Below, in pieces: positions 1 through 11,272 of a DNA stretch of 64,000 bases; the stretch's first letter is position 1; each line of letters starts with the position of its first letter. Below the pieces are notes generated by a model that worked only from the letters and a program-made list of their open reading frames with translations, had not been told where the DNA came from and made no database searches. The position numbers were made by a program, and so were the translations under genes. Origin of the DNA: Polytrichum commune (lineage: Eukaryota > Streptophyta > Polytrichopsida > Polytrichales > Polytrichaceae); contig OX485808.1 in assembly GCA_950295325.1 (NCBI GenBank), positions 622,501 through 686,500 of the forward strand, read 5' to 3'.

Positions 1-1586
1 CCAACAAACTCATTTCCTCCTTTCTTTGCATTTGGGTCCCCCTTGTGCTCCATAGTATCTATTGTTGGTAGAATGGTCTCACTTGTTTCTTGAGTTTGAG
101 GCTTGTTGGACTTGTCCATCTCCACAACATGGTTCATATTGTTTGAAGCACTGCAATGAAGTTCTTGCCGAATTTGACGGAGCCTCGAACAAATATCTTG
201 AAAGGTTGGTCTTTCTGATGGTTCAAAAGACCAACAATCTTTGATCAAAGATGCCAATGACTTAGGGCAATCGGGTGGCAAACTTGGCCTCTCTCCAGCT
301 TGCATCCTTTCTTTGACCTTGGCTCTATTACCTTCCGAGAATGGAATCACCTTCGTGAGAATGTAAGAACACACCATGGCAAAGCTAAATACGTCACTTT
401 TGAAAGCATTCACATGAGGTTTCAATAGATCATCAGATCTTGAAAATGTCTCTGGTGCCCTAAACCCAGTCGTACCTAGATTATTGGATGTTGGCTCTTC
501 GTATGCATCTTGTGCTTCAATCTTTGAAATTCCAAAGTCCACCAATTTAACTTTCATGTAGCCTATGGAATCCAATATGGGATCATTCAAAGAGCTCACA
601 AGTATATTATCGGGCTTCAAGTCACGGTGTGCAACATTCATGTCATGGAGATAGAGCATTCCGCTTGCAATTTGGAACATGACATCAACGACAACAAGGT
701 TGGATCGTAGCAAATCAAGGTTCTTGATAATTGCAACTCCAAGATTTCTCTCCATCTTCTCCATCACTATATATCGCCATTTGCCATCATGGTCATATCC
801 TTCACCACAACATATGAACTTAACAATGTTTGGATGACTCAACCCTGCTAAGATGCCCGCTTCTTTCTTGAAGTTTTCATACGCTTTATCATCATAACAT
901 ATGTCAACCGGTTTAAAAAACTTCATAGCCAATTCCAAGCCGAAGCAATTTGTTTCGTATACTTGTCCACAAGCACCGCCTCCCAACGGAGTTGATCGTT
1001 CAGGAATCCCGTTGTACGTTGGAAATGTTCCATAATTCAACTCAACGCCTTCTCCTTTCATTAGACAAACCAACCGGTCGTAAGCATACTTTGCAACTAC
1101 CTCATCCTTCAAGGACTTTGTTGCATCAGTATGTTTCAACAATTGTACGACCAATGCCTTTCGGTCTTTCTCCACTTCTGTAATATTGATTGGATTGAAA
1201 TCTATGGACTTTTGAAGGCCCATGGTCATTATCCCCAATATTCGGAATTGCTCACACAATGTATTGAAAATATAATTGAGCTCTTCAAGCAACTCACGAA
1301 ACTCCTCTTCATTATTTATCTGCCACAATGATGCATGAATCCAATCGTCCCTACCGCAATCTTGGATTAATGCCTCGATTTTACACACAACTTGATATAA
1401 ATCCTCCATATTTGGTCCAAGCTCCAGTTTGTGATGAGTTTGTCGATCCAAAGTCTTGAAATATTCTACAACACGGTTCGATATGATTTTCAAATGCAAA
1501 CATTGTTTTGCATTCAATAAAATTTTCTTTTGTTCCAATTGCTCCAATTTTTTTGAGCACTCCATAAATAACAAGGAGTTGTCCAT
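1..1586 (-). CDS. DUF1221/MLKL-like protein kinase, C-terminus cut by window edge
   Basis: An open frame of 528 codons runs from ATG at 1586 to the left edge without a stop. An in-frame TAG at 1622-1620 lies upstream and no other Met intervenes, which fixes the start unless there is an upstream intron. Residues 1-150 are helical, with an NAKQCLHL...EALIQDC pattern like the plant DUF1221/HeLo-type region found N-terminal to some plant kinases. The kinase domain follows: Gly loop LGGGACGQVY (201-210), Lys222 in LAMKFF, HRD at 320-322 (AHRDLKPDN), DFG at 350-352, an APE-like RAPE near 376-379, and CW...RPT near 451-461. The catalytic residues are intact, so phosphotransfer to Ser/Thr is expected. 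The polar tail after about residue 480 continues off the window. No signal peptide or membrane segment is seen, so it is likely cytosolic. The kinase call is firm. The DUF1221/MLKL relation is from motif memory. Confidence 0.88.
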   Translation of the reverse strand, partial: MDNSLLFMECSKKLEQLEQKKILLNAKQCLHLKIISNRVVEYFKTLDRQTHHKLELGPNMEDLYQVVCKIEALIQDCGRDDWIHASLWQINNEEEFRELLEELNYIFNTLCEQFRILGIMTMGLQKSIDFNPINITEVEKDRKALVVQLLKHTDATKSLKDEVVAKYAYDRLVCLMKGEGVELNYGTFPTYNGIPERSTPLGGGACGQVYETNCFGLELAMKFFKPVDICYDDKAYENFKKEAGILAGLSHPNIVKFICCGEGYDHDGKWRYIVMEKMERNLGVAIIKNLDLLRSNLVVVDVMFQIASGMLYLHDMNVAHRDLKPDNILVSSLNDPILDSIGYMKVKLVDFGISKIEAQDAYEEPTSNNLGTTGFRAPETFSRSDDLLKPHVNAFKSDVFSFAMVCSYILTKVIPFSEGNRAKVKERMQAGERPSLPPDCPKSLASLIKDCWSFEPSERPTFQDICSRLRQIRQELHCSASNNMNHVVEMDKSNKPQTQETSETILPTIDTMEHKGDPNAKKGGNEFV

Positions 1587-3335
1587 GATGCAATACTTGC
1601 CACAACCCCTCAAATATATCTACTTTATAGAACCATAATTTGAAAGGAATTTGTACTACGAAGGAAGCTTGAAAGATCATATTATCATCTGCACATCCAA
1701 GCCAAAAGTCAAAAATAACAATGCACCTCCATGTACTTCACACTTGTTTCGACTTATTGCATGCAACATATATGACATTTGACAAAGTCAAATCTAGGAT
1801 TTAAGAATGGAAACATGTATTCTAAAAAGTCCTCCTTACTGGTTCCAACGCTATATAGTCTACCATGAACATACACAGCTTAATCACTTCATGTGATAAA
1901 CATGTTTGTAACATAATGTAGGATGTTAAATGATCTTGGGCAACCTTGACTTTCTACATTTATAAAAGATATTAAGGTGTAAAGAAACCTTCATAAACCA
2001 TTCATACAATATAGCATGAGCATTGTACTATATATAATACAAGTCTTTTCAAACTTGTATAATGATATTATTCAAGTATTTGTATTATTACATATATAAT
2101 CCACTTTTACATCTAATGACACTTACACTTTGAATTATTTCATCCATAATGTATAATTCATAACAACCTCACCTTAAAACACACATGATTTGGATGAAAT
2201 ATGGCAAATTGGATGAGAATGATACATCTATTCTCAATCATATCTCTACATTTTAAAAGCTTCTTGTGTATTTTGTATAATTTACTTGGAAAGTTGTTTT
2301 AACTTTCCAATTACCACAAAAATATGTACCAAACTAAGTAAAACATGTATCTAGAAAATCTTCAAAATATGTACATTAACAAGGAATTCTATCATATGTT
2401 GATACATTTTCCCCCATGTACATGTACCAACGCATGATGGAAACAATATCCTCACATGCATTATTATTTTCGTATAAACTATTTTGTCTAAATTTAATTA
2501 CATCCTAGTACTCTATTAGATGAGCATAACATTCGAACCTAAGCGAGGCTGCACTCAACACACTTGGGTTGACGGATTCAATCCAAACTAACACCTCTAT
2601 GTGACCAGATGAATAACATCCTTTTAGTCTATTCACAATTCTCCTCAAGCAATTAGTTTGCTCTTAAAAATAGTTTACGATTGCACGTGCCACTCAATAC
2701 CATTATCACGCACCACTATCCCTCCGAGTCATTCAACTATTCCCAAATAGGACGGGAATTTCGACCCAAGAACATGGTGGATGGAAATTCCTACATGAAT
2801 CATGCAAGCACATGATTGTGTTGAAATAGAAAGATTTGCAACTATGTGAAGGGATAGGATATACCAATGATGGTGGTGATGTGGTAAGATTGCCCTTGAA
2901 GTCAACTTCCCAATCTTCATGATCCATGCTACCGGGGGAATCACACAAGTCCCTACTCTACAACACCACACTAAACACTGAAGTTAGCATGGCCCACACC
3001 AAATGTCGTCGACCATATGCATCTATATGTCTTGTAGTCACTGAGTGGCAACTAGGGAGGGGTGTCATACCACACTTGGTGCTACATGACAAGTCATGAA
3101 GACAACTCCGATCAACATGGCCCGCCGTTTTTAATCCCACACTCAATGTCTATGGTCTTGATTTCTCACTAAATTGTTGGGTGCACAAAATCCCTACGAA
3201 CAACCGTTGCTCAACTCAACATCGAGGCAACCAAGTTTCTTCCCTAGACAACCACCAACAAGTATGATCCACAAAGAAGAGCCTAGGTAAATAGGAAGCA
3301 ACCTACATGTGAAGTAGATTACCTCGTAATTACCC
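1587..3335. other. AT-rich upstream and intergenic stretch, no supported gene
   Basis: This stretch lies 5' of the kinase gene. It is strongly AT-rich to about 2500, has only short incidental frames, and shows no repeat pair or domain that I can support. It probably holds the kinase promoter and 5' leader, but no single TATA or transcription start stands out. Confidence 0.4.
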
Positions 3336-3590
3336 ACCTCTCTGCATGAAAAACACCTACTTCACTTCAAGATATTGATACGTTCTCAAAGAAACAAACA
3401 AATCTTCAGCTATGGGTAGAACTACAAGTTGCACACAAATTGGTCGAGCCAAGCGATATTTCTAACGGTTACATACCGTTTCTTCATCGTTGCAGAGTGA
3501 AACAAGAGGTAGCGTCCAACAAAGCCTGGAAAGCGAAAGGGACGAGGAGCCCAAAGAATAATAAATCAGTGGCCATGACCCCAAGTGTCA
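3336..3590 (+). repeat. Direct repeat, copy 1 (partner at 5617-5872)
   Basis: This block begins CCCACCTCTCTGCATGA and runs through AGCCAAGCGATATTTCT to an AAATCAGTG segment. It recurs about 2.28 kb downstream in the same orientation with scattered substitutions. Both copies carry the same short open frame (start near 3440 and 5731), which is shared by descent and is not evidence of coding. The copies diverge abruptly at both ends, as expected for a dispersed repeat or an unequal duplication. Confidence 0.75.
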
Positions 3591-3779
3591 TGGAGGAATT
3601 CCTTTTAACAATTCTTGATGTCCTTGAAAAATACACCAGGGGGAAACTGCAATAGCGCAGGTATACCAATTACTCCACTTCTCTTCCGTTTCCAGAAATC
3701 TGAATGTGAAACGTTTGTACAAGAAGCCAAGGCTCTAGAAAAGATGCAGCAAGCAGATCTGTCGTCTCTTTTAGTCCCC

Positions 3780-3995
3780 TGCACCTGATGAAACTGCTTC
3801 CTCCTTGCCCCTGGTTATATAATACTCAGGGAAAGCCTCTTCAATGTATGACTCCGAGCGCCTCCCCTCTGGGAACCACACCCTGGGCTGGGCTTCTGCA
3901 AGAGAAGCACCCAGGCAGCCCAGGCTCCCCGGCAGAAAAGGGTATATCTTAAGAATGTCACGCATCGAGAATCCCTGTAATAATTACGCACACTC
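3780..3995 (-). other. Possible exon-like GC-rich block
   Basis: On the minus strand an open 64-codon frame (3965-3771) follows a plausible 3' splice site (TTATTACAG). It is GC-richer than its surroundings and ends at TAA. No domain is recognised. It may be an exon remnant of a host gene captured between MITE copies, or chance. Confidence 0.2.
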
Positions 3996-4167
3996 CTTGC
4001 ACTTGCCAAACTGCTTCAAAATAAGAAGTTTGTCACATTCCTGAAACAAGAGCCAAATCCTACCTCAACAGAGTACAGCTCAAGTGTCCATTTCAAGGAA
4101 ATCCTTTGGTCAATAATCTGAGATGAACGTGAGATTAACCTTCAACTGAGGTCTCTGGACAATATAA

Positions 4168-4440
4168 AGTAGGCAGGCCTTAAATGGACACTTTAAGCTC
4201 TGCACCCACATCACCTAGGATACAATCACACAAATAGTGCGAGATGATTGTTGATGCCAAATCGTGTTAGTTAGTCATTTGCCTCATTATTTTCATATTA
4301 GTATCTTATAGTTTATCAAAGTAAAAATTCTCGTGGACATAAATGGTCATATAGGTCCCCCCCAATTATGATGACTAACCACACACCACTCATGTATAGC
4401 TGTCTAATTAGCAAAAGTGACCATGAAAGGCCCGCTTACC
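4168..4440 (-). mobile_element. MITE copy A (GGTAAGCAGGCCT-type ends)
   Basis: The terminal inverted repeats read AGTAGGCAGGCCTTAAATGG on the left and, in reverse complement on the right, GGTAAGCGGGCCTTTCATGG. The interior is homologous, in opposite orientation, to copies B (4750-5101) and C (7549-7914): shared blocks include GAGGCAAATG, ATTGGGGG and GTGCAGAGCTTAAA. There is no coding capacity. It is a non-autonomous DNA transposon. No clear target duplication is seen. Confidence 0.7.
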
Positions 4441-4749
4441 TTAGCTCTTTGCTGGCTCAAATTCCCTCACTAACAGTCCAACACAACCCCCTCATCCAAT
4501 TACCACTACAGAAACTCCTCTTGCAATTGACCTCGTCTATGGCTACCCCTGTCCAAAACCCGTCGGACGTCGGGCCCAGGGTGCACACCTCCAAAAATCC
4601 CGACAAGCTCTCCAACTCCACCGCTCCTCAACCAAATGAGGTGATTCCTGACTTCAACCCACGCACCTGACAAGCCAAACATTACCGGCAAGTAAACCCC
4701 CGCACTTAAATTACCCACCCTCGCTCCTGCATCCTCAAAATTCGCATGC

Positions 4750-5101
4750 GGTAAACGTGCCTAATTCCCACCTAGCAATAATTTGGACGCCTGTATTTGA
4801 TTGGTATGTGGTTAATAGTGGATCTAAGAACGGGCACCAAAAAGACATGTGTTCAAACTATACTAACTACTCTAGGCTCAATAGTCGACATGATTGGGGG
4901 ACCTATATGACCACTTAATGAGCACAAGAATCTTCACTTTGATAATGAATAAATCATTCAGATGAGATCCAAAAGCTATGAGGCTAATGGCTACGGACAC
5001 GAATTGCAATTGGCAATCATCTGCACTAATTGCGTGTTTCATACCTTACTTCCCTAGAAGTGGGTGCACAGAGAGAGGTATCTAAATTAGGCACACCTAC
5101 C
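4750..5101 (+). mobile_element. MITE copy B of the same family
   Basis: The ends read GGTAAACGTGCCTAATT and, in reverse complement, GGTAGGTGTGCCTAATT. The interior shares GGCTACGGACAC, TTGGCAATCAT and CTAGGCTCAATA-type blocks with copy C at 7549-7914, and the same blocks inverted with copy A. It is diverged and non-coding. Confidence 0.65.
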
Positions 5102-5616
5102 TTATCCTTACTCTCGACATCCAAAACTACCCGATCCTAAAATACGATAATCGACGCTCCAAGGTAACACGAATGTTCTTGATAGGAAACAAGAATCACA
5201 AGACATCATCATCAATTCATCCAATCCTCTTCCCAAATTCTCAATTCTATAGACGAGTCCTTTACAACGTAATCTCACTCACAGTGGTGGACCAGAAACT
5301 CCTCGTGAGCCGGCAATGCAGAACAACAACAACGATGAAAATTGAAGATTCTCACCTTCTCACAACCAACCACAACCGCACCGACCTCGATCAGGATTTG
5401 ATGCTCCCACCACGGCCTGCTTAGTGACGAGAAAATCAGCGGAAAAGGGTGTTCACCGCCGCATGAGAGCACCAAACCCCCTATGTGGCCCGCAGGACCT
5501 TGGAACAGCACAGAATTTGCGAAAGAAAGGGATTGGGAGTAACGGCAAGAGGAGAAGGAGCGCACGGAGGGACGCATGTAGTGAGGGCACACGTGGATGG
5601 CATGTGCGGGGAGTGG

Positions 5617-5872
5617 CCCACCTCTCTGCATGACAAACACCTACGTCACTTCAAGATATTAATACATCTAAAAGAAACAAACAAATCTTCAGCTATTGGT
5701 AGAACCACAAGTTGCACACAAATTGGTCGAGCCAAGCGATATTTCTAACGGTTACATACCTTTTCTTCATCGTTGCAGAGTGAAACAAGAGGTAGCGTCC
5801 AACAAAGCCTGGGAAGCGAAAGGGACAAGGAGCCCAAAGAATAATAAATCAGTGCCCATGACCACGAGTGTC
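5617..5872 (+). repeat. Direct repeat, copy 2 (partner at 3336-3590)
   Basis: It matches 3336-3590 in the same orientation, including AATTGGTCGAGCCAAGCGAT and the following segment that ends in a TGTCAT motif. Differences are mainly single-base changes and a few short indels. It is non-coding. Confidence 0.75.
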
Positions 5873-6087
5873 ATCAGAAACCACTGCCGTTGCCAGCCAC
5901 GAACCACCATCACCAAAGAACCTGTAAGTTATGGGAGTTGATTGATCGTGAGAGCCAAAGTGGCGAACAAAGGCCAGCAGGAGAAGAAAAGGTTGGCTAT
6001 AGCAGAGAAGAAGGCGCTTTCGTCCAAAGGATCGTGGTTCCCAAGTCCACGTCCATAACGTAATGGGCAAGGAAGACCCGGACTTGG

Positions 6088-6378
6088 TCACACTGGGTCA
6101 CCGATGCCACGGACAAGACCCACGCTGGCAAAGTGTCTGTACTTACTCGAGATTCGTTCTCCTTGTATTATTGTCTTGCCTTTAAGAGGTGCACAGTCAG
6201 AAACCTTAAATTTTTCAATATGATAATGTTTCATGCCTTGCGGATTCCAAGTGTACCTTGGGGAATTAGCAACACTTGGACCTTGGACCATTATTGGGTT
6301 TCCTCCCTCCACCTTAGTTGGCAGGCTAGCCAAAGTGTCTGTATTTAAATCACTCCACGTTTGCGTCCGTGCCAGCAA
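6088..6378 (-). other. Unrecognised open frame, possible exon
   Basis: A 96-codon minus-strand frame holds a stretch with balanced composition (PTKVEGGNP, SPRYTWNPQG, HYHIEKFKVSDCAPLKG). It is followed by a good 5' splice consensus (CTCGA then GTAAGT) near 6140. No family is recognised. It may be an exon of a degraded gene. It lies among local repeats that share AAAGTGTCTGTATTT, so chance is also possible. Confidence 0.22.
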
Positions 6379-6680
6379 CCTAAGCTACCCTCCTCCACAC
6401 TTCCTCTAGTGCTCAATATAATAATTGTTCACACATAAACAATGGATCCCACAGAGTGCATGTAGTTACATTAAAATATTTATATACGTCTATGCTACAT
6501 TTCAAAAGCACACAAGGGACAAAAGTGTCTGTATTTACATCACTCGATATTTGCGCCCTTTACAGACACAGATGGACGATCCCAACTTTGGATGCACGCA
6601 ACCCTCAACCCTCAACCCCTGCCTGCAAGCTGTGTTACCCTCCACAACACTTCCTACAGTGTTCAATATAATAACGTTCA
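6338..6680 (+). repeat. Diverged tandem duplication
   Basis: The block AAAGTGTCTGTATTTAAATC followed by CCTCCACACTTCCTCTAGTG and CAATATAATAA (from 6338) recurs from about 6526 with an insertion of roughly 40 bases. A third partial match begins near 6131 and a weak one near 6808. No coding meaning is evident. Confidence 0.55.
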
Positions 6681-7548
6681 TGTTCCCTTGCTGAGTCAAG
6701 CTAATGTGATTGACAACAGAGAAATAATTGTGCAACAAGGCTGAGCACTTATACTTAAGAGTCCTAATTTTTACCCCCAAAAACCTGATTCCCTCCATCG
6801 AAGCCAACACTGTCTGTACATTTACTGCACTTCTCCATAAAGGAGTCACATTTTGCACATTTTTGTGAGACTCTCCAACATGTTGGTGAAGTTATCGTTC
6901 TCTTAAGATTTTTGAGATGCTTCTGCTTCTCCTGTTGGCTGCACAACATATAAACAAGGCATGTTATTTTTGGTCACTGCACAACAAGCTTAGGATTAGG
7001 CATTCAATGGTGTGGTGTTTAGAGTATCCTTGTAAGAATTGTTCTTCAAACGATCATTGCAGATGAAAGCACTAGTACTAAAATAAGAATGACCAGAGAT
7101 GGGTAATCCAGAGCTTTTAGGGTTACATACTCAATACAAAGCTATCAGAAACTAGAATGAAAATAGAAAATAAAAACAGACATGCTGCAATAGCCAAATG
7201 GTGGCAAGCCATATGACCAGGGACCATCCACAACATCCCCACTGACTTCAAAAGTTCTCGATAATGGATCCTTGTCTTGAGTTTCTATTACATCTCCAGA
7301 GGTAAGGGGAAGACTCGAGCAACTTGTTGAATAGCATGTGTACCAAGACCTCTATTTCAACGCAAGGAACCCATGGGAGATAAGACAAACCCCTGAAGTA
7401 GGAAGAATGCTAAGAAGAGTGGAGTTAAGAAGCTCAGAAGAGTGTTGGAATTGGTGATGTACTTTGTTAGCACAATGCTATGTTCTAAAGAGTGGGCTTT
7501 TGATGAAACTGTGAATACCAGAGGAAAATATAATGTTTGTCATTGTAA

Positions 7549-7914
7549 GGTATGCAGGCCTTTCATGGTCACTTTCTTTAATTGAGCAGCTATATTTGAG
7601 TGGTGTGTGGTTGAATGTGAATGTAAAAACGGATACCAGAAAAACATGTGTTTAAAAGAAATTGGACTACATACTCCAAATTTGTTAACCATTCTAGGCT
7701 CAATAATCAACATAATTGGGGGCCTACCGTTTGATGAGCTTGAAAAAGCTCACACTTTGTTAGTGAATGAAATATTCATATGAGCTCCAGAAGCAATGAG
7801 GCAAATGGCTACGGACACAATTTGGAATTGGCAGTCATTCGCTCTAATTGCATGTTTTGCATCCTAGGAGGTATGAGTGCAGAGCTTAAAATGTCCATTT
7901 AAGGCCTGCTTACC
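7549..7914 (+). mobile_element. MITE copy C of the GGTAAGCAGGCCT family
   Basis: The left end reads GGTATGCAGGCCTTTCATGG. The right end in reverse complement reads GGTAAGCAGGCCTTAAATGG. This is the best-preserved of three copies; copy A is inverted relative to it. It is about 366 bp with no coding capacity. The 7- to 8-bp flanks were compared and no convincing target duplication was found. Confidence 0.72.
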
Positions 7915-8027
7915 TTAGTCTTATTGTACAGATGCAACAAAGAATTCAGATTAATGTGTGTCGGTGGAGCTGATTGAGAGGGCAATACAGAGCATCATAA
8001 CAAAAAAAGGGAGAGAAAAATAAGAAC

Positions 8028-8158
8028 CTTGTCTTGTGCATAATGCCATGAGATGCCACGAGTGATGTTGAAAACCAGGTTTCATCCAACCCAGAGTGTG
8101 GCGAGCCCCAGCCCTGCTATCACACTTTTGTATGCGACATCTGCAAACTTCACCATCT
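8028..8158 (-). pseudogene. Exon of a small membrane protein gene, with nonsense codon
   Basis: A polypyrimidine tract and TTATTGCAG (acceptor at 8159) precede ATG at 8156. The frame reads MVKFADVAYKSVIAGLGLA then a short hydrophobic end, then TGA at 8084-8082. It continues in the same frame as NLVFNITRGISWHYAQDK before a weak donor (AAG then GTTCTT). Continuity on both sides of the stop suggests one exon with a GGA-to-TGA change. The segment around residues 10-24 could be a membrane helix. The shape resembles very short organelle membrane proteins, but I cannot name the family. A possible 5' leader lies at about 8640-8990 on the same strand (CT-rich, with AGGGTTT). Confidence 0.35.
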
Positions 8159-9240
8159 CTGCAATAAATTACCTGTAGGTACAAAGTTCCATCAATTTAG
8201 GGCCGATAACATCCACTTCCAAGCCCTAAAAGCCAGGAAATACTATTAAATACTAAAGCCTAGTTTGTTTGCGTCGTGCACCCTGTGCCAACTACACATT
8301 CCCTGCAATACCTGAAACAAGAGTAAAACCCTTCCTCAACTAACCGACACACAGCTGAAGTCCACTTGCAGTCAGTACGATGGTAAATGCTTCGAATCTG
8401 TCAATTTCTCACAAGTAAAAACAGCGTGATCGATTGACTAATTCACGAAGAATCTCTATCTCCAAACCTAGTACCACAATAATTGATTTCAAGACAGACG
8501 AGAAACAGCTCTCCAGAATAACATGAATGTTCTCTGATACGAAGAACACTCGCGAGAATAGAATAGACTACAATCTCCTACGTATCCTCTTTCCACACTC
8601 ACTTCGACTCGGTAGAAGTCTACTAGTCTAAATCCCCATGGACATTGACTCTAACAAGTCGTTCAAGATCTTCTCCAGTAATTCGGATTGACATGAAAGA
8701 ATCCCCTGACCTTGCCAACACCAGCCACAATCAAATCAAACAGCACCAGAACTTCATACCCTACAATGAACAGAGAGAGAGGACTCTCACCGCAACAACA
8801 GAGCACCAAACCCCAACCTCTCTCTCCAACCGCAAAACAGCACGGATGTTGGCGAAAATTGGTGCCCTGCTCCGGCGAAAGGTCAGAAATTAAGGAACAC
8901 ACGCAATGTCTAGACGATGGGTGCAGCGTGTATGCGAATGGGCATATGGTGGGAGCGTATTGGCTATGGCGGAAACCCTAAGTCTGGGTTTCGCGACAAG
9001 GGAGCGTGGAGGACCGCCTCCAAGGCCACCACCGCTCTTGCCTCCGTTCCCACGACGATCACGTTGCGTTCCCTCTCGTTCCCAAACGAACTAGAAAGAC
9101 TACATTGGTGACTAGCCAAAGGAGCATCTACACCAACACTACACATTAAGTCAAAGACACGTCAAAGTGGGTTTATTATTCATTACCCTTTAACCCCTAA
9201 ACGCTCATGCCTTCACATTCCATTTTCGGGCACCTCCAGC
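8159..9240. other. Possible 5' leader of the 8.0-kb gene remnant; otherwise nothing supported
   Basis: On the minus strand 8990-8640 is CT-rich with an AGGGTTT motif and candidate splice donors. A diverged counterpart of parts of it appears at about 5640-5270 (minus). Short frames on both strands are present, but none has a recognisable domain. Confidence 0.25.
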
Positions 9241-9530
9241 ACTACACTAAATACGAACTCATGCACTAAATATCAATAACCTATAAAAGTAAGTAACATT
9301 AAATGTAAACTCAAACACTAAATATCAACTATAGTAACATGTGAAAATTATATATTCTAAATGAATGTTAGTAAGGATATGACAAAAAATTAACAATGAT
9401 AAAAGAAGAATTCCAACATATTTTCTAGCATATCTTCTAACTATCAAAGAATAAAAAATTAGTGTTGAGCATGGTAGGGTGATAACAATATTAAATATAA
9501 TCAAACACTAAATATCCTATTTAGTGTAGT
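9241..9530. mobile_element. MITE with ACTACACTAAATA ends
   Basis: Perfect 13-bp terminal inverted repeats (ACTACACTAAATA at 9241, TATTTAGTGTAGT ending at 9530) bound a 290-bp AT-rich interior with repeated CACTAAATATC motifs. A fragment with the same end, extended to ACTAAATATGATATTTAG, lies at 9887-9912. A fuller relative is at 48480-48857. It is non-autonomous, with no coding capacity. Confidence 0.7.
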
Positions 9531-10118
9531 TCCAAAAAAAATTATGTAGGAAAATAAAATATGTTTTCTTTGAAATCCATCCAACAACGAGGAGCCGCAA
9601 CCAGTACCAAGCCGAGAGGAAGCGGAGAATGAGCATAAAGCATAGACCTCTACCGGTCAATGGCCGGGATGACACCCGGATGATACCATAGGGGGTCATA
9701 GGGTATCTAGAATATTTGAAATCCCAGCGGTAGATATCTTGCCATGCACTTGGGGAATTGAAAATTTTCCGATTTCAATAACGGCCCTACCTCTTTATAT
9801 CCGGCCGGGTCCATTGCTTTCCCAATTGTCCATCCGATACATAGTCATGCCAAACGGCTATTAGCCAACCCAACTGGTCGGCATGTAACTACACTAAATA
9901 TGATATTTAGGGTCATATGGCTTTAATTGCGTGTATGATGTGTGTTATCAATAATTTGTCCAGGTGATTGTTTGGGGAGGAGGGGTTTCGTATGTGTTTT
10001 TGAAGCTATCTATAAATATGAACATGTCGGTGGTGAGTATCTTTGTGTTTTCTATAGCGATTAGTATTGTGTATAGTTATGCCCTTGGTAAATTCGGGTA
10101 ACCTAGTAGTATGGCAGC

Positions 10119-11272
10119 TACCGTACGTTAAGGGCAGCTTCGGCACAAAATAATTCTAAAAATAGACGCCGAAAATTTTAGAAAATTATTGACATTTTTT
10201 GCCGAATATAAAATTAATTAATTTTCAAAATTGCCGAAAAGTAAGAAATTTTAACTTCTCACTAGAATTTTACTTACACTGGAAGCATATATGAATTTTG
10301 AAGGAGAGAAGGTGCTCCTTTTGTAATCAAGCTCACTTACATTAGTCCACAAAGAATATGGGTTAAGAAGTAGCAAGACTCTAAGTGAGGCTTTTCAAAT
10401 GTGTTGTACACAATTTTTTGGAGTCCAATTGAGCATAGAAGATGAAGTTTTATAGAATTTTGTCCAACTAACAAAAGTTGAGAAATCAAGTAATCTTCCA
10501 CCCCCAACAAGTTTTGTGTCAAAATAAGTCTTTATGCAAAAGATATGGACAAAACATTGCAGCTGTGTAGAGATCAAAAAATTAAAATGCGTTCATAACA
10601 GTTTTTCGGAGCTCATTTGTGCATAGAAGATCAACTTTTTTGGAAATTTGTTGCTCGAAGAAAAGTTTAGAAATCAAGTAATCTTCCACCTCCAACAAGT
10701 TTTGTGTCAAAATAAGTCTTTATGCGAAAGATATGGACAAAACATTGCAGCCGTGTAAAGATCAAAAAATTAAAATGCGTTCATAACAGTTTTTCGGAGC
10801 TCATTTGTGCATAGAAGATCAACTTTTTTGGAATTTTGTTGCTCTAAGAAAAGTTTAGAAATCAAGTAATCTTTCACCTCCAACAAATTTTATGTCATTT
10901 GAAGACTCTATGCAAAAGTTATGCGTGTTATAAAAATGAAGTCTAACTAGGTGCTTCACCTCAAACTTTACATGTCCCATATGCATTGTTGAACACAACT
11001 CCACTCTACTTGTATAAAGCACAGAGCATTCTCAACTCTTCACAAAATTGTGAAAGATTTATATCTTTTGTAAAACTCTTCACACAAATCGTGAATGAAC
11101 ATCCTTGTTTACTGTTAGATAATAACTTCTTGGATGTATGCCGAAATTGCATTATTAAACTATTTAAAATGCCGAAATTTTTAGTATTTTTTTTTTTGCC
11201 GCCGGACACTGTTTTTTTACTTTTAATAATTATTCGGCAAGAGAGCGCCGAAGCTGCCCTTAACGTACGGTA
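10119..11272 (+). mobile_element. Non-autonomous TIR element, copy 1 (TACCGTACGTTAAGGG ends)
   Basis: Terminal inverted repeats of about 25 bp (TACCGTACGTTAAGGGCAGC then TTCGGC) face each other. The outermost TA may be the target duplication. Subterminal regions repeat TGCCGAA/TTCGGCA several times at both ends, as expected of transposase-binding sites. The interior has a roughly 190-bp tandem duplication (about 10500-10690 and 10690-10880, AAGTCTTTATGC...GTTTAGAAATCAAGTAATC). The only frames are short (for example 10986-11339) and run through the terminal repeat, so I do not treat them as genes. Copy 2 at 48889-49854 is inverted, near-identical, and has one unit of the duplication. Confidence 0.85.

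Noticed and set aside
2530-2600. B-box-like GGATTCAATCC that could mark a tRNA or SINE
   Set aside because: No matching A-box at the right distance and no cloverleaf.
5275-5640. 121-codon minus-strand frame
   Set aside because: It resembles a leader-like region related to 8990-8640; no domain, and the relative lacks the frame.
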